Assembly (NCBI GenBank): GCA_017557665.1
Contig: JAFYYI010000092.1
Span: 30,465 to 94,464 of the forward strand
Direction of reading: 5' to 3'
DNA from: Muribaculaceae bacterium
GTDB taxonomy: Bacteria > Bacteroidota > Bacteroidia > Bacteroidales > Muribaculaceae
Length of the DNA stretch: 64,000 nt
Translations under genes and position numbers: made by a program
The notes under the pieces: generated by a model
What the model saw: only the letters and a program-made list of their open reading frames with translations
Databases searched by the model: none
Told to the model about the DNA's origin: nothing
Shown here: positions 25,568-33,533 of the stretch, in pieces
Position numbering within the stretch: the first letter of the stretch is position 1
Layout: each line of letters begins with the position of its first letter

Positions 25568-26344
25568 ATGAAGAAGTACATCTATCTAACAACCCTGGTT
25601 CTGGCCATGAGCTGTGGCTTGCTGACATCATGCAAGAGTGTGCAGAATGGCGCCCAAGTCAAGGATAAGACAATGGACAGCAGCCAGTTTGTCAATATCA
25701 CCGATGTAGTGCCCGATGCTATCCTTGAAATCCGTTATTACAGTACCTACAACTTTGTGGGTGCGCGCATCGATGGTTACGAGGAGCCTGTCGCCCTGAT
25801 GACACGCCAGGCCGCCGACAGCCTGCGCGCTGTCAGCGACGACCTCAAGCGTCACGGCTACCGCCTGAAAATCTACGATGCCTACCGTCCGCAGCGCGGC
25901 GTGGACCACTTCCTGCGCTGGGCCCTTGACGAGACCGACACGATTACCAAGGCCTATTTCTATCCTCGCCTGACCAAGAAAGAAGTCTTTGAAGGCGAAT
26001 ATGTTGCCGAGAAGAGCGGTCATTCCCGCGGTTCGACAGTCGACCTGACCCTCTTTGACATGCAGACCGGCAAGGAACTTGACATGGGCGGCACGTTCGA
26101 CTGGTTCGGCATCGAGAGCCATCCCGACTTTGGCGGCGGTAATCCCGAGACCCTTGAGTTCCAGCAGGTGGTACCCACGTTCACCTCCGAGCAATTCTAC
26201 AACCGCATGATCTTGCGCACCGCCATGATGCGCCACGGTTTCCTCCCCCTCGACAACGAGTGGTGGCACTTCCGCCTCGATAACGAACCCTTCCCCGATA
26301 CCTACTTCAACTTCCCCGTCCGCACCCTCCCACGGCGTCAGTAA
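25568..26344 (+). CDS. VanX-family D-Ala-D-Ala dipeptidase lipoprotein
   Basis: The 258-residue protein has a lipoprotein signal with lipobox LTSC (Cys22), then an M15D peptidase domain. Zinc and catalytic residues are visible: SGHSRGSTVDL (His and Asp ligands) and EWWHF (catalytic Glu and His ligand). It should cleave D-Ala-D-Ala dipeptide or related peptidoglycan products in the periplasm. Such chromosomal VanX homologues in Bacteroidales serve cell-wall recycling; no vanA/vanH ligase genes are near, so a resistance role is unlikely. Confidence 0.88.
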   Translation: MKKYIYLTTLVLAMSCGLLTSCKSVQNGAQVKDKTMDSSQFVNITDVVPDAILEIRYYSTYNFVGARIDGYEEPVALMTRQAADSLRAVSDDLKRHGYRLKIYDAYRPQRGVDHFLRWALDETDTITKAYFYPRLTKKEVFEGEYVAEKSGHSRGSTVDLTLFDMQTGKELDMGGTFDWFGIESHPDFGGGNPETLEFQQVVPTFTSEQFYNRMILRTAMMRHGFLPLDNEWWHFRLDNEPFPDTYFNFPVRTLPRRQ

Positions 26345-26375
26345 AGGAGGTGTGACATGTAAGCGTGTTTGAGAA

Positions 26376-26407
26376 AAAATGAGGGAAACAATAGTTTTCC
26401 TCATTTT
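26376..26407. terminator. Terminator after the dipeptidase gene
   Basis: A 14-bp stem (26376-26389 with 26394-26407, one G-T pair, loop AATA) whose own 3' arm ends in TTTT. Confidence 0.75.
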
Positions 26408-26441
26408 CACTTGATGTTGAAAAATTTATTGGAATTGTTGC

Positions 26442-26471
26442 TTGTTGGATGAGGAAAAATAAGTACCTTTG
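26442..26471 (+). promoter_or_regulatory. Promoter of the Oar-like receptor operon
   Basis: TTG at 26442-26444 and TACCTTTG at 26464-26471, 19 bp apart. Transcription would start near 26478 and give a leader of about 250 nt. Confidence 0.65.
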
Positions 26472-26538
26472 CGGCGAAATTTGAAGTGGTTTTATTATTA
26501 AATGTCAATCAACATTATATTTGGCATACCTTTTAGGA

Positions 26539-26647
26539 TATCTTGTAGCGGTGAGGCGGCAAGCCAATTCTATAACCCGCTGCAAGATAGTGACTTTAGC
26601 TATATGCGCGCCACATTGGATGGGGAAAAACCCGCCAATGTGGCGCG
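26539..26647 (+). promoter_or_regulatory. Structured 5' leader with two long hairpins
   Basis: Hairpin 1 has 13 pairs (26539-26551 with 26577-26589, one G-T) around a 25-nt loop that contains a small GGC/GCC stem. Hairpin 2 has 13 perfect pairs (26607-26619 with 26635-26647) capped by GGG-AAAAA-CCC (26623-26633), followed by AAAAATTTTTA. The GGG and the ACCC of loop 1 could also pair. The leader is far more GC-rich than its surroundings. It matches no riboswitch class that I can recognise; it may be an attenuator or an RNA-binding site for the receptor operon. Confidence 0.6.
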
Positions 26648-26728
26648 AAAAATTTTTATAAACCCGAATAAAACAAATCAATTTTTTAATAATTCATCAT
26701 TTTTTAATTCATTAAAATCAATTATTGT

Positions 26729-29700
26729 ATGTTGAGAACAGTTAAGCTTTTGGCATTGGTGGCAATGTTTTTTGTGGCATTGGCATCGAGTGCTCAGGTG
26801 ACGACCTCGGCACTGTCGGGTGTTGTGACCGATGAGAACCAGCAGGCGATGATTGGCGCAACCATCACCGCTTTGCACACGCCCTCAGGCACCAAGTACA
26901 ACGCCGTTACCAACATGGATGGTCGTTACACCATTCAGGGTATGCGTCCTGGTGGCCCCTACACCGTTAGCGTGTCCTACATCGGCTACGAGCCTCGCAG
27001 CATCGAAGGCGTGACCTTGCAGCTGGCCGAGACTTCTAACCTTGACTTCGACATGAGCGTTGATGCCAACACTCTGGGTGAGGTCGTTGTTACTTCTACT
27101 GCTACTAAATTCCGCGCTGAGAAGACTGGTGCTGCTACGAACATTAACAGCGCCCAGATCAGCAACCTGCCCACCGTGACCCGCAATCTGACTGACGTGA
27201 CCCGTCTGTCGCCCTACGGCGGTAACGGCATGAGCTTTGCAGGTACCGATGGCCGTACCGCCAACTTCACCGTTGACGGTGCCAACTTCAACAACAACTT
27301 CGGTCTGAGCGACAACCTGCCCGGTGGTGGTAACCCCATCAGTATCGAGGCTATCGAGGAGTTGCAGGTGGTTATCTCGCCCTACGACGTTCGTCAGACC
27401 AACTTCATCGGTGGTGGTGTGAACGCTATCACCAAGAGTGGTACCAACAAGTTCCGTGGCAGTGCTTACATCTTCCACCGCAACGAGAACCTGCGTGGTG
27501 ACGTTGTTGATGGCACTCAGCTGGGTGCTGCAGCTCGTGAGAAGGACCGCGTGACCACCTATGGTGCAACCATTGGTGGCCCGATCATTAAGGACAAGCT
27601 GTTCTTCTTCGTGAACGGTGAAATGACCAAGAAGCCGACCGTCGTGAACACGATGAGCCCGTCGAACAATGGTGTTGCCGATGCCGAGCGTGGTATCTCG
27701 CGCACTACGTTTGCCGACCTGGAGCGTGTGAGCAATTTTGTTAAGAGCAAATACGGCTATGACACTGGCTCTTGGACCAAATTCCCCGCCGACGAGAACA
27801 ACTATAAGATTCTTGCCCGCTTGGACTGGAACATCAACCATGACCATCACCTGGCCCTGCGCTACAACTACACCAAGAACCGCTACTGGAGCAATCCTAA
27901 CGGTACTTCGATGGATGGTGGCACGCGTATGGCTAGCTACCGTGTATCGCAGAACTCTTTCTCCTTTGCCAACTCAATGTATGGCATGGACAACCTGGTA
28001 CACTCTTTCTCGTTTGACCTGAACAGCCGTCTGAGCGACAACCTGTCGAATCAGTTCCTGGCTACCTTATCCAAGCTGGACGACATCCGTGCCAGCAACT
28101 CGAGTGAGTTCCCCTTCATTGACATCACGATGACCGATGACGCTGGCAACCGTGACAACTACATGGCTCTGGGTTATGAGCTGTTCACCTGGAACAACGC
28201 TGTGCACAACACCATCTGGAACCTGCGTGACGATGTGACCTGGTACTACGGTAACCACAAGATCATGGGTGGTCTGAGCTTTGAGCATCAGATGGCCGAC
28301 AACCAGTACATGCGTAATGGTACGGGTTACTACCGCTACAACAGCGTTGACGACTTCATCAACGGTGCTACCCCCGAGGTTGTTTGTTTGACCTACGGTT
28401 ACGGTAGCGAGACCAAGCCTGCTGCCCGCGTGCAGTTCAACAAGGCTGGTATCTATGCTCAGGACGAGTGGAACATCACCAAGAACTTCAAGTTGACCTA
28501 CGGCCTGCGCCTCGACGGTCTGTTCTTCAATAATGGTGACCTGCTCACCAACAATGCCATCCTGGCTTTGAACTATTATGACAATAAAGGCAACGAACGT
28601 CACATCGACACCGGCAAGTGGCCCAACAGCAACCTGATTATCCAACCTCGTTTGGGCTTCAGCTGGGACGTATTCGGCAACAAGAGCCTCAAGGTTCGTG
28701 GTGGTACAGGTCTGTTCTCGGGCCGTCTGCCTCTGGTGTTCTTCACCAACATGCCCACCAACGGCGGTCTGGTACAGTATCAGGCTCAGCTCAACGCCAA
28801 CACCAAGATTGGCGGTATGGTTAAGGATCCCAACACTGGTGAAATGGTTTATAAGCCCAACCGTGGCTTTGAGAACTACACTGGTGCCTACACTACCGAT
28901 GCCAACGGTAACCGCTACATCGACATGAGCCAGTTTGCCGGCGGTCTGGTGACCGAAAATGGCAACGCTTCGATCGACGCCCTGCGCAATAAGCTTATCG
29001 GCATGGGTTATCCCGAGAACGTAACCCCCGACATGGGTACCGTTCCCTCTTCGATCAGCGCTGTTGATCCCAAGTTCAAGATGCCGATGGTCTGGAAGAC
29101 CTCGTTGGCTGTTGACTACAGCATCCCCGTTTCGTTCCCCTTCAGCATTACCATTGAGGGTATCTTCAACAAGAACATCAACGCTGCTAGTATCAGCGAC
29201 TGGGCTATCCCCAGCGTGGGTGGCTTCGCCCGCTTCAACGGTGTAGACAACCGTCCCATCTATCCTGCCGGTTTCCGCACGGGTACCAAGGCTTTCGTCC
29301 TCGAGAACACCAGCCGCGGTTATGGTTGGATTGCTAACGTGACCTTGAATGCTGATCCCACCGATTGGCTGAGCCTGATGGCCGCTTATACCCACACCGT
29401 ACAAAAGGAGGTTACCGGTATGCCCGGTAGCGCTGCCGAGAGCGCCTTCACCTATGTTCCCACCATCGAGGGTCCCAACAACATCAAGCTGCACAACTCG
29501 CAGTATGTTACTCCTGACCGTTTCATCCTGTCAGCAACTGGTCATGACCACAGCGGTAACCACTATGGCCTGATTTATGAGACCTGGCGCGGCGGTTACA
29601 ACTACTCTTACATGATGGCCAACGACATGAACGGCGACGGTTACAACTATGACGCAGTGTACATTCCCACCGACGCACAGGTTGAAAACCGCGAGTTCCG

Positions 29701-30127
29701 TTTCGTGAGCGAGAGCGACAAGACCCGCTTCATGGACTACGTTCATGCTAACAGCTACCTGAAGAACCATCAGGGTCAGTATGCCGAGGCCTACAGCCTG
29801 TATAACCCCTGGGTTCATCGCATTGACTTGAGCTACAAGCATGACTTCTCACTGAATGTCAGCGGTGCCAAGCACACCCTGCAGCTGCTCTTCGACGTGA
29901 AGAACGTGCTGAACCTGTTCAACTCGAGCTGGGGCGTGAGCAAGTACCTCAACCCCGAGATCGGCAGCGATCCCCGCATCCTCAAGTATGAGGGCGTTGA
30001 CGCTGAGGGCTATGCCACCTTCTCGACTCCGGGCTCCATCAACGGTGCTACCAAGACCTTCGTTCCCAACAAGTCCATAGGTCAGTGCTGGAACGCTTCT
30101 ATCGGTATCAAGTACATCTTCAACTAA
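26729..30127 (+). CDS. Oar-like TonB-dependent receptor
   Basis: The 1132-residue protein has a signal peptide (about 1-22), a carboxypeptidase-regulatory-like beta sandwich (about 25-110, GVVTDENQQAMIGATI), a plug domain (about 120-235, with GTDGRTANFTVDGA) and a large outer-membrane barrel ending in a terminal aromatic strand (GIKYIFN). It lacks the STN domain and the SusC-type plug motif, and no SusD gene follows, so it is of the Oar/carboxypeptidase-regulatory receptor type. The ligand is unknown. A surface lipoprotein gene 23 bp downstream probably encodes its partner. Confidence 0.88.
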   Translation: MLRTVKLLALVAMFFVALASSAQVTTSALSGVVTDENQQAMIGATITALHTPSGTKYNAVTNMDGRYTIQGMRPGGPYTVSVSYIGYEPRSIEGVTLQLAETSNLDFDMSVDANTLGEVVVTSTATKFRAEKTGAATNINSAQISNLPTVTRNLTDVTRLSPYGGNGMSFAGTDGRTANFTVDGANFNNNFGLSDNLPGGGNPISIEAIEELQVVISPYDVRQTNFIGGGVNAITKSGTNKFRGSAYIFHRNENLRGDVVDGTQLGAAAREKDRVTTYGATIGGPIIKDKLFFFVNGEMTKKPTVVNTMSPSNNGVADAERGISRTTFADLERVSNFVKSKYGYDTGSWTKFPADENNYKILARLDWNINHDHHLALRYNYTKNRYWSNPNGTSMDGGTRMASYRVSQNSFSFANSMYGMDNLVHSFSFDLNSRLSDNLSNQFLATLSKLDDIRASNSSEFPFIDITMTDDAGNRDNYMALGYELFTWNNAVHNTIWNLRDDVTWYYGNHKIMGGLSFEHQMADNQYMRNGTGYYRYNSVDDFINGATPEVVCLTYGYGSETKPAARVQFNKAGIYAQDEWNITKNFKLTYGLRLDGLFFNNGDLLTNNAILALNYYDNKGNERHIDTGKWPNSNLIIQPRLGFSWDVFGNKSLKVRGGTGLFSGRLPLVFFTNMPTNGGLVQYQAQLNANTKIGGMVKDPNTGEMVYKPNRGFENYTGAYTTDANGNRYIDMSQFAGGLVTENGNASIDALRNKLIGMGYPENVTPDMGTVPSSISAVDPKFKMPMVWKTSLAVDYSIPVSFPFSITIEGIFNKNINAASISDWAIPSVGGFARFNGVDNRPIYPAGFRTGTKAFVLENTSRGYGWIANVTLNADPTDWLSLMAAYTHTVQKEVTGMPGSAAESAFTYVPTIEGPNNIKLHNSQYVTPDRFILSATGHDHSGNHYGLIYETWRGGYNYSYMMANDMNGDGYNYDAVYIPTDAQVENREFRFVSESDKTRFMDYVHANSYLKNHQGQYAEAYSLYNPWVHRIDLSYKHDFSLNVSGAKHTLQLLFDVKNVLNLFNSSWGVSKYLNPEIGSDPRILKYEGVDAEGYATFSTPGSINGATKTFVPNKSIGQCWNASIGIKYIFN

Positions 30128-30150
30128 TTCCTAAAGACTAAGACATTATT

Positions 30151-31668
30151 ATGAAGCTCAAATATTTTATTTCGTTTTTTGCACTGGTAGCCATGTTGTC
30201 GGCTTGCTCCGATGACGATGCAATTACCTTGCTTGATGAGATTCAGGTTTCTTCTTCCTACGTGAGCATCAACGAGGCTGGTGGCTCTAACACGATTACC
30301 ATCAACGCCAAGGAAGCCTGGTCATTTGACGAGGATGAAATCCCTGCTTGGTTGACCGTGAGCCCCAAGAATGGTGGCGCCGGTGAGACCCAGGTGACCT
30401 TCAGCGCCGATCCCGCCCCCGACGGCCGTTCCACCGTGCTGCATGTCGCTTGTGCTGACAAGAGCCAAACCATCAACGTGATTCAAGGTCTCGCAGTCGT
30501 TAAGGAGGCCACTTGCGCCGAGGTCATTGCCGGCCCTGAGAGCAAGACCTACCGCGTGACCGGTACTGTAACCAGGATCAGCAACACGACCTACGGTAAC
30601 TGGTATTTGGTTGACGAGACGGGTGAGGTTTACATCTATGGTACCCTGGATGCTAAGGGTGGTACCAAGAACTTCTTGAGCCTGGGCCTTGAGGAGGGTG
30701 ACATCGTTACCGTCGAAGGTCCCAAGACCGTATATAACGGTACCGTTGAACTTGTTGACGTAACTGTTATCAATATCCAGAAGTCGCTTGTCAAGGTCGA
30801 GGGTTATGATCCCGAGGATGCCACGATTCCCAAGGAGGGTGGTAACGTGACCGTGAACCTGACCTGCAAGACCAATAACGGCATCTCGGTTGAGATTCCC
30901 GACGGGGCCAAGAACTGGCTGGGCATCGTGTCGATATCCGGTGGCGCTGAGCCTGTGGTAACCTTCCATGCCAATGCCAACAATGGTGGCGACCGCAACA
31001 CAACCGTGGTCTTTAAGACTGTCGACGACAAGGGTAAGGAATATAGCGCAATGGCAACCATCATCCAGAAGGGCTCTATCGTAGCTGCTACTGTAGCCGA
31101 GTTCTTGGAGGCCGAAGTGGGTGAGACGCAGTACCGCATCACTGGTGTGATTTCCAAGGTGGTGAATACAACCTTTGGTAATGTTTACATCCGTGACTGG
31201 TCGGGCGAGACCTACGTCTATGGCATCGGTGCCAAGGGTGACTTTGAGGCCGCTGGTCTGAAGGAAGGCGACGTTGTTACCCTCGTGGGCAAGCGTGGCG
31301 AGTACAAGGGTGATCCTCAGATGGCTGGTGCTATCCTTGAGAGCGTCATTCCCGTAACTCCTGTCAGCATCGACGAGTTCCTCGATAAGGAGGATGATCC
31401 CAACACCTACTACAGGATCACAGGTACCATTATCGATATCGCTAATCCCATTTACGGTAACGTAACCCTCGAGGATGAGACCAACAGTGTGTATGTCTAT
31501 GGCTGCTATCCTGGTTGGGGAGCTACCGGTGACAACCGCAAGGGTCTGTTCGAGAGAGAGGGTATCGAAGTGGGTGACAAGCTGAGCGTTATCGGCGTGA
31601 AGAGCACCTATAACGGTGCTCCCCAGCTGGCCAACGGTGTTTACTTCTCTCATGAGAAGCCCGAGTAA
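30151..31668 (+). CDS. Lipoprotein with BACON and OB-fold domains
   Basis: The 505-residue lipoprotein (lipobox LSAC, Cys19) has a modular layout: BACON-like domain (about 35-112, WLTVSPKNGGAGE), OB-fold-like unit (about 120-215), second BACON-like domain (about 220-310), and two more OB-fold-like units (about 315-400 and 405-505). The OB units share the pattern YRVTGTVTRISNTTYGNWYL / YRITGVISKVVNTTFGNVYI / YRITGTIIDIANPIYGNVTL. BACON domains usually mediate surface binding in this phylum. It is co-transcribed with the receptor at 26729-30127 and likely lies on the cell surface with it. The ligand is unknown. Confidence 0.8.
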   Translation: MKLKYFISFFALVAMLSACSDDDAITLLDEIQVSSSYVSINEAGGSNTITINAKEAWSFDEDEIPAWLTVSPKNGGAGETQVTFSADPAPDGRSTVLHVACADKSQTINVIQGLAVVKEATCAEVIAGPESKTYRVTGTVTRISNTTYGNWYLVDETGEVYIYGTLDAKGGTKNFLSLGLEEGDIVTVEGPKTVYNGTVELVDVTVINIQKSLVKVEGYDPEDATIPKEGGNVTVNLTCKTNNGISVEIPDGAKNWLGIVSISGGAEPVVTFHANANNGGDRNTTVVFKTVDDKGKEYSAMATIIQKGSIVAATVAEFLEAEVGETQYRITGVISKVVNTTFGNVYIRDWSGETYVYGIGAKGDFEAAGLKEGDVVTLVGKRGEYKGDPQMAGAILESVIPVTPVSIDEFLDKEDDPNTYYRITGTIIDIANPIYGNVTLEDETNSVYVYGCYPGWGATGDNRKGLFEREGIEVGDKLSVIGVKSTYNGAPQLANGVYFSHEKPE

Positions 31669-31750
31669 CCCAGTGGATTAGGGCCTCAATATGAATTATA
31701 TTTCTGAGTCCCGTTACTAAGCGTATTACATTCAATCATGAATTTGTTGC

Positions 31751-31782
31751 AGGGAGCGGCCATTTGGCCGCTCCCTTGTTTT
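31751..31782 (+). terminator. Terminator of the receptor operon
   Basis: An 11-bp perfect stem (31751-31761 with 31766-31776, loop ATTT) followed by TGTTTT. Confidence 0.9.
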
Positions 31783-31878
31783 ATCGCGGTGTTTCTATTG
31801 GTGTGTCTCTGCCGTAGTGACTTTGTTGGTGTAATCCCAGACTGTGCCTCGGACTACCGGACAATGGGTCATGAAAGC

Positions 31879-31910
31879 TTTGGTGGGATGTGAGTTTTTA
31901 GTTACCTTTG
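31879..31910 (+). promoter_or_regulatory. Promoter of the phosphodiesterase gene
   Basis: TTTG at 31879-31882 and TACCTTTG at 31903-31910, exactly 20 bp apart. Confidence 0.75.
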
Positions 31911-31941
31911 CGGCATTGATTGACTTTAAAACTAATAGACG

Positions 31942-33141
31942 ATGAGAAGATTGTTTTTACTGCTGGCACTTCTGTTGCTGATGTCGGTTGTGGGCAAGGC
32001 CGCTGGTCGTGACAATTACACGGTGATTATCTCGCTCGACGGTCTGCGTTGGGACTATTTGGATGCCTATGATGTGCCTTTCATGGACCAACTGGCCAGC
32101 GAGGGTGTCAAGGCGGTGATGCAGCCGTCTTTCCCGAGCAAGACCTTTCCCAACCATTACACGCTGGCGACAGGTCTTACACCTGACCATCACGGTATCA
32201 TCACCAACGTTTTCTGGGACCGGGAACGCGGTGTGGAGTTCTCGCTCAATAACAAAGAGACGCGCAGCAAGGGCTACTACTACGGCGGCGACCCCGTGTG
32301 GCTCACGGCCAAGCATCAGGGAGTGAAGACCGCATCGGTCTTCTGGGTGGGCAGCGATGTCACCATCAACGGCGAGCATCCAACCTACTGGCGTGACTAC
32401 CAAACCGAACAACTTGATTATCCGGGCCGAGTCGATGAAATCATCAGGCTGCTCAAATTGCCCGAAGACGAGCGTCCCCATCTCGTGATGGCCTATTTCG
32501 AGGAACCCGACCGCTCGGGCCACAGCTATGGCCCCTTGCACAGCAAGACGCGTAGTGCCGTGGAAGACATGGACCTGTTGTTGAGCAATCTGTGGGCCCG
32601 CATCCAGCAGTTGCCCATCGCCAGTCAGGTGAACTTCATCGTTACGGGCGACCATGGCATGACCAGCGTGGACCCCAAGCGCTTTGTCGATATCGACGAT
32701 GTGCTGCCCAAGCACTGGTATGAGCGTTTCTGCAACGATTACCCCACACTCATCTATGCCAGCGCACCACAGTATATCGACAGCATCTATGATGCTCTGC
32801 AGGGCGTGGACCACATCCGAGCCTGGAAAAAAGCCGATATCCCCGCCTATCTGGGTTATGGCACCAATAAGAACATGGGTGACGTCATTGTCCTGCCCGA
32901 CGTGGGCTGGCTCTTTGCCGACAAGCCCTCTAAAAAGCAGCGAGGCAGCCATGGCTTCGATCACACGGCGGCCGATATGCAGGTGGGTTTCCGTGCCATT
33001 GGCCCCGATTTCAAGGTGGGCTACGAGAAACCTGACCGTTTCCGCAACGTGTGCATCTATCCGCTGCTATGCTACCTGTTGGGCGTTACCCCATCGCCTA
33101 ACGACGGCAGCCTGGACGAGGTGCACGACATGCTCCGCTAA
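31942..33141 (+). CDS. Ectonucleotide pyrophosphatase/phosphodiesterase
   Basis: The 399-residue exported protein belongs to the NPP branch of the alkaline phosphatase superfamily. Metal and catalytic residues are visible: Asp33 in SLDGLRWDY, Thr68 in SKTFPNHYT (nucleophile), GHSYGP and VTGDHGMTSVD. It should hydrolyse nucleotide pyrophosphate or phosphodiester bonds in the periplasm or at the surface. The gene is monocistronic and converges with the SRP RNA gene. Confidence 0.9.
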   Translation: MRRLFLLLALLLLMSVVGKAAGRDNYTVIISLDGLRWDYLDAYDVPFMDQLASEGVKAVMQPSFPSKTFPNHYTLATGLTPDHHGIITNVFWDRERGVEFSLNNKETRSKGYYYGGDPVWLTAKHQGVKTASVFWVGSDVTINGEHPTYWRDYQTEQLDYPGRVDEIIRLLKLPEDERPHLVMAYFEEPDRSGHSYGPLHSKTRSAVEDMDLLLSNLWARIQQLPIASQVNFIVTGDHGMTSVDPKRFVDIDDVLPKHWYERFCNDYPTLIYASAPQYIDSIYDALQGVDHIRAWKKADIPAYLGYGTNKNMGDVIVLPDVGWLFADKPSKKQRGSHGFDHTAADMQVGFRAIGPDFKVGYEKPDRFRNVCIYPLLCYLLGVTPSPNDGSLDEVHDMLR

Positions 33142-33218
33142 CTCCGGAGTGCCTGTAATCGAGGCCTTGTCCGGTGTTACGAGCCTCTGGCTCGCAAGAC
33201 AACCTCAAAACAAAAACA

Positions 33219-33259
33219 ACACGAGTGCACGCTGCTTAACAGGTGGCGTGCACTCGTGT
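33219..33259 (-). terminator. Strong hairpin downstream of the SRP RNA gene
   Basis: Fourteen pairs (33219-33232 with 33246-33259) around a 13-nt loop. On the minus strand it is followed by TGTTTTTGTTTTG, so it can act as a second terminator for the SRP RNA; on the plus strand it may also protect the end of the phosphodiesterase mRNA. The gap 33142-33218 shows nothing else beyond a 6-bp hairpin at about 33179. Confidence 0.65.
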
Positions 33260-33270
33260 GTTAGGGATAC

Positions 33271-33376
33271 AAAAAAAGGGCAAGTGAGCTACAGCGCGCC
33301 GCTACGACCTCGTTACCCTTGCTCCGGTCAAGGCCTGGGGGATTGGGAGGGAGCTGGCCGTGTAGGACTTACCCGG
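33271..33376 (-). ncRNA. ffs: Small (4.5S-type) signal recognition particle RNA
   Basis: Read on the minus strand, the RNA begins near 33374 with GGGTAAGT, which pairs over 8 bases with ACTTGCCC at its 3' end (33278-33285), just before a run of seven T (33277-33271). CTACA and TGTAG pair further in. The apical part reads CCAGGCCTTGACCGGAGCAAGGGTAAC in two pieces: CAGG, then a 10-nt tip, then AGCA. This is the SRP symmetric loop with the same 10-nt distance as in E. coli 4.5S RNA. Length is about 100 nt and it has its own consensus promoter. It binds Ffh and targets membrane proteins. The tip is not the usual GGAA tetraloop. Confidence 0.85.
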
Positions 33377-33379
33377 CTG

Positions 33380-33409
33380 CAAAAGTACTGCTTTTTCTTG
33401 AACTGGCAA
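33380..33409 (-). promoter_or_regulatory. Promoter of the SRP RNA gene
   Basis: On the minus strand TTG (33409-33407) and TACTTTTG (33387-33380) are 19 bp apart, and the RNA's first paired base is 6 nt downstream. Confidence 0.8.
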
Positions 33410-33457
33410 CCTTTTTAATGAAAAAAAGTTTGTTCACGGTGTTTTAACGATGGAATT

Positions 33458-33501
33458 CAAAAAAGCCAAGAGACAGGAAACATGGCGCTTCCTGCCTCTT
33501 G
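33458..33501 (-). terminator. Terminator of the first glucan locus
   Basis: On the minus strand a 13-bp stem (33501-33489 with 33479-33467, one G-T pair) is followed by GCTTTTTT, after the GH5-GH3 gene. Confidence 0.85.
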
Positions 33502-33533
33502 TATCAAAAACTTAATCAAATTAAAAGCCTGAT

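Noticed and set aside
26539..26647. Known riboswitch in the receptor leader
   Set aside because: The conserved cores of the cobalamin, TPP, SAM, preQ1, fluoride and guanidine classes were not recognised; left as an unassigned structure.
26502..26735. 77-codon open frame in the leader of the Oar-like receptor gene
   Set aside because: It crosses both leader hairpins, has no typical protein composition and overlaps the receptor start; the RNA structure explains the sequence better.
28067..29494. 475-codon minus-strand frame inside the Oar-like receptor
   Set aside because: Low-complexity antisense product; the plus strand encodes an evident barrel.
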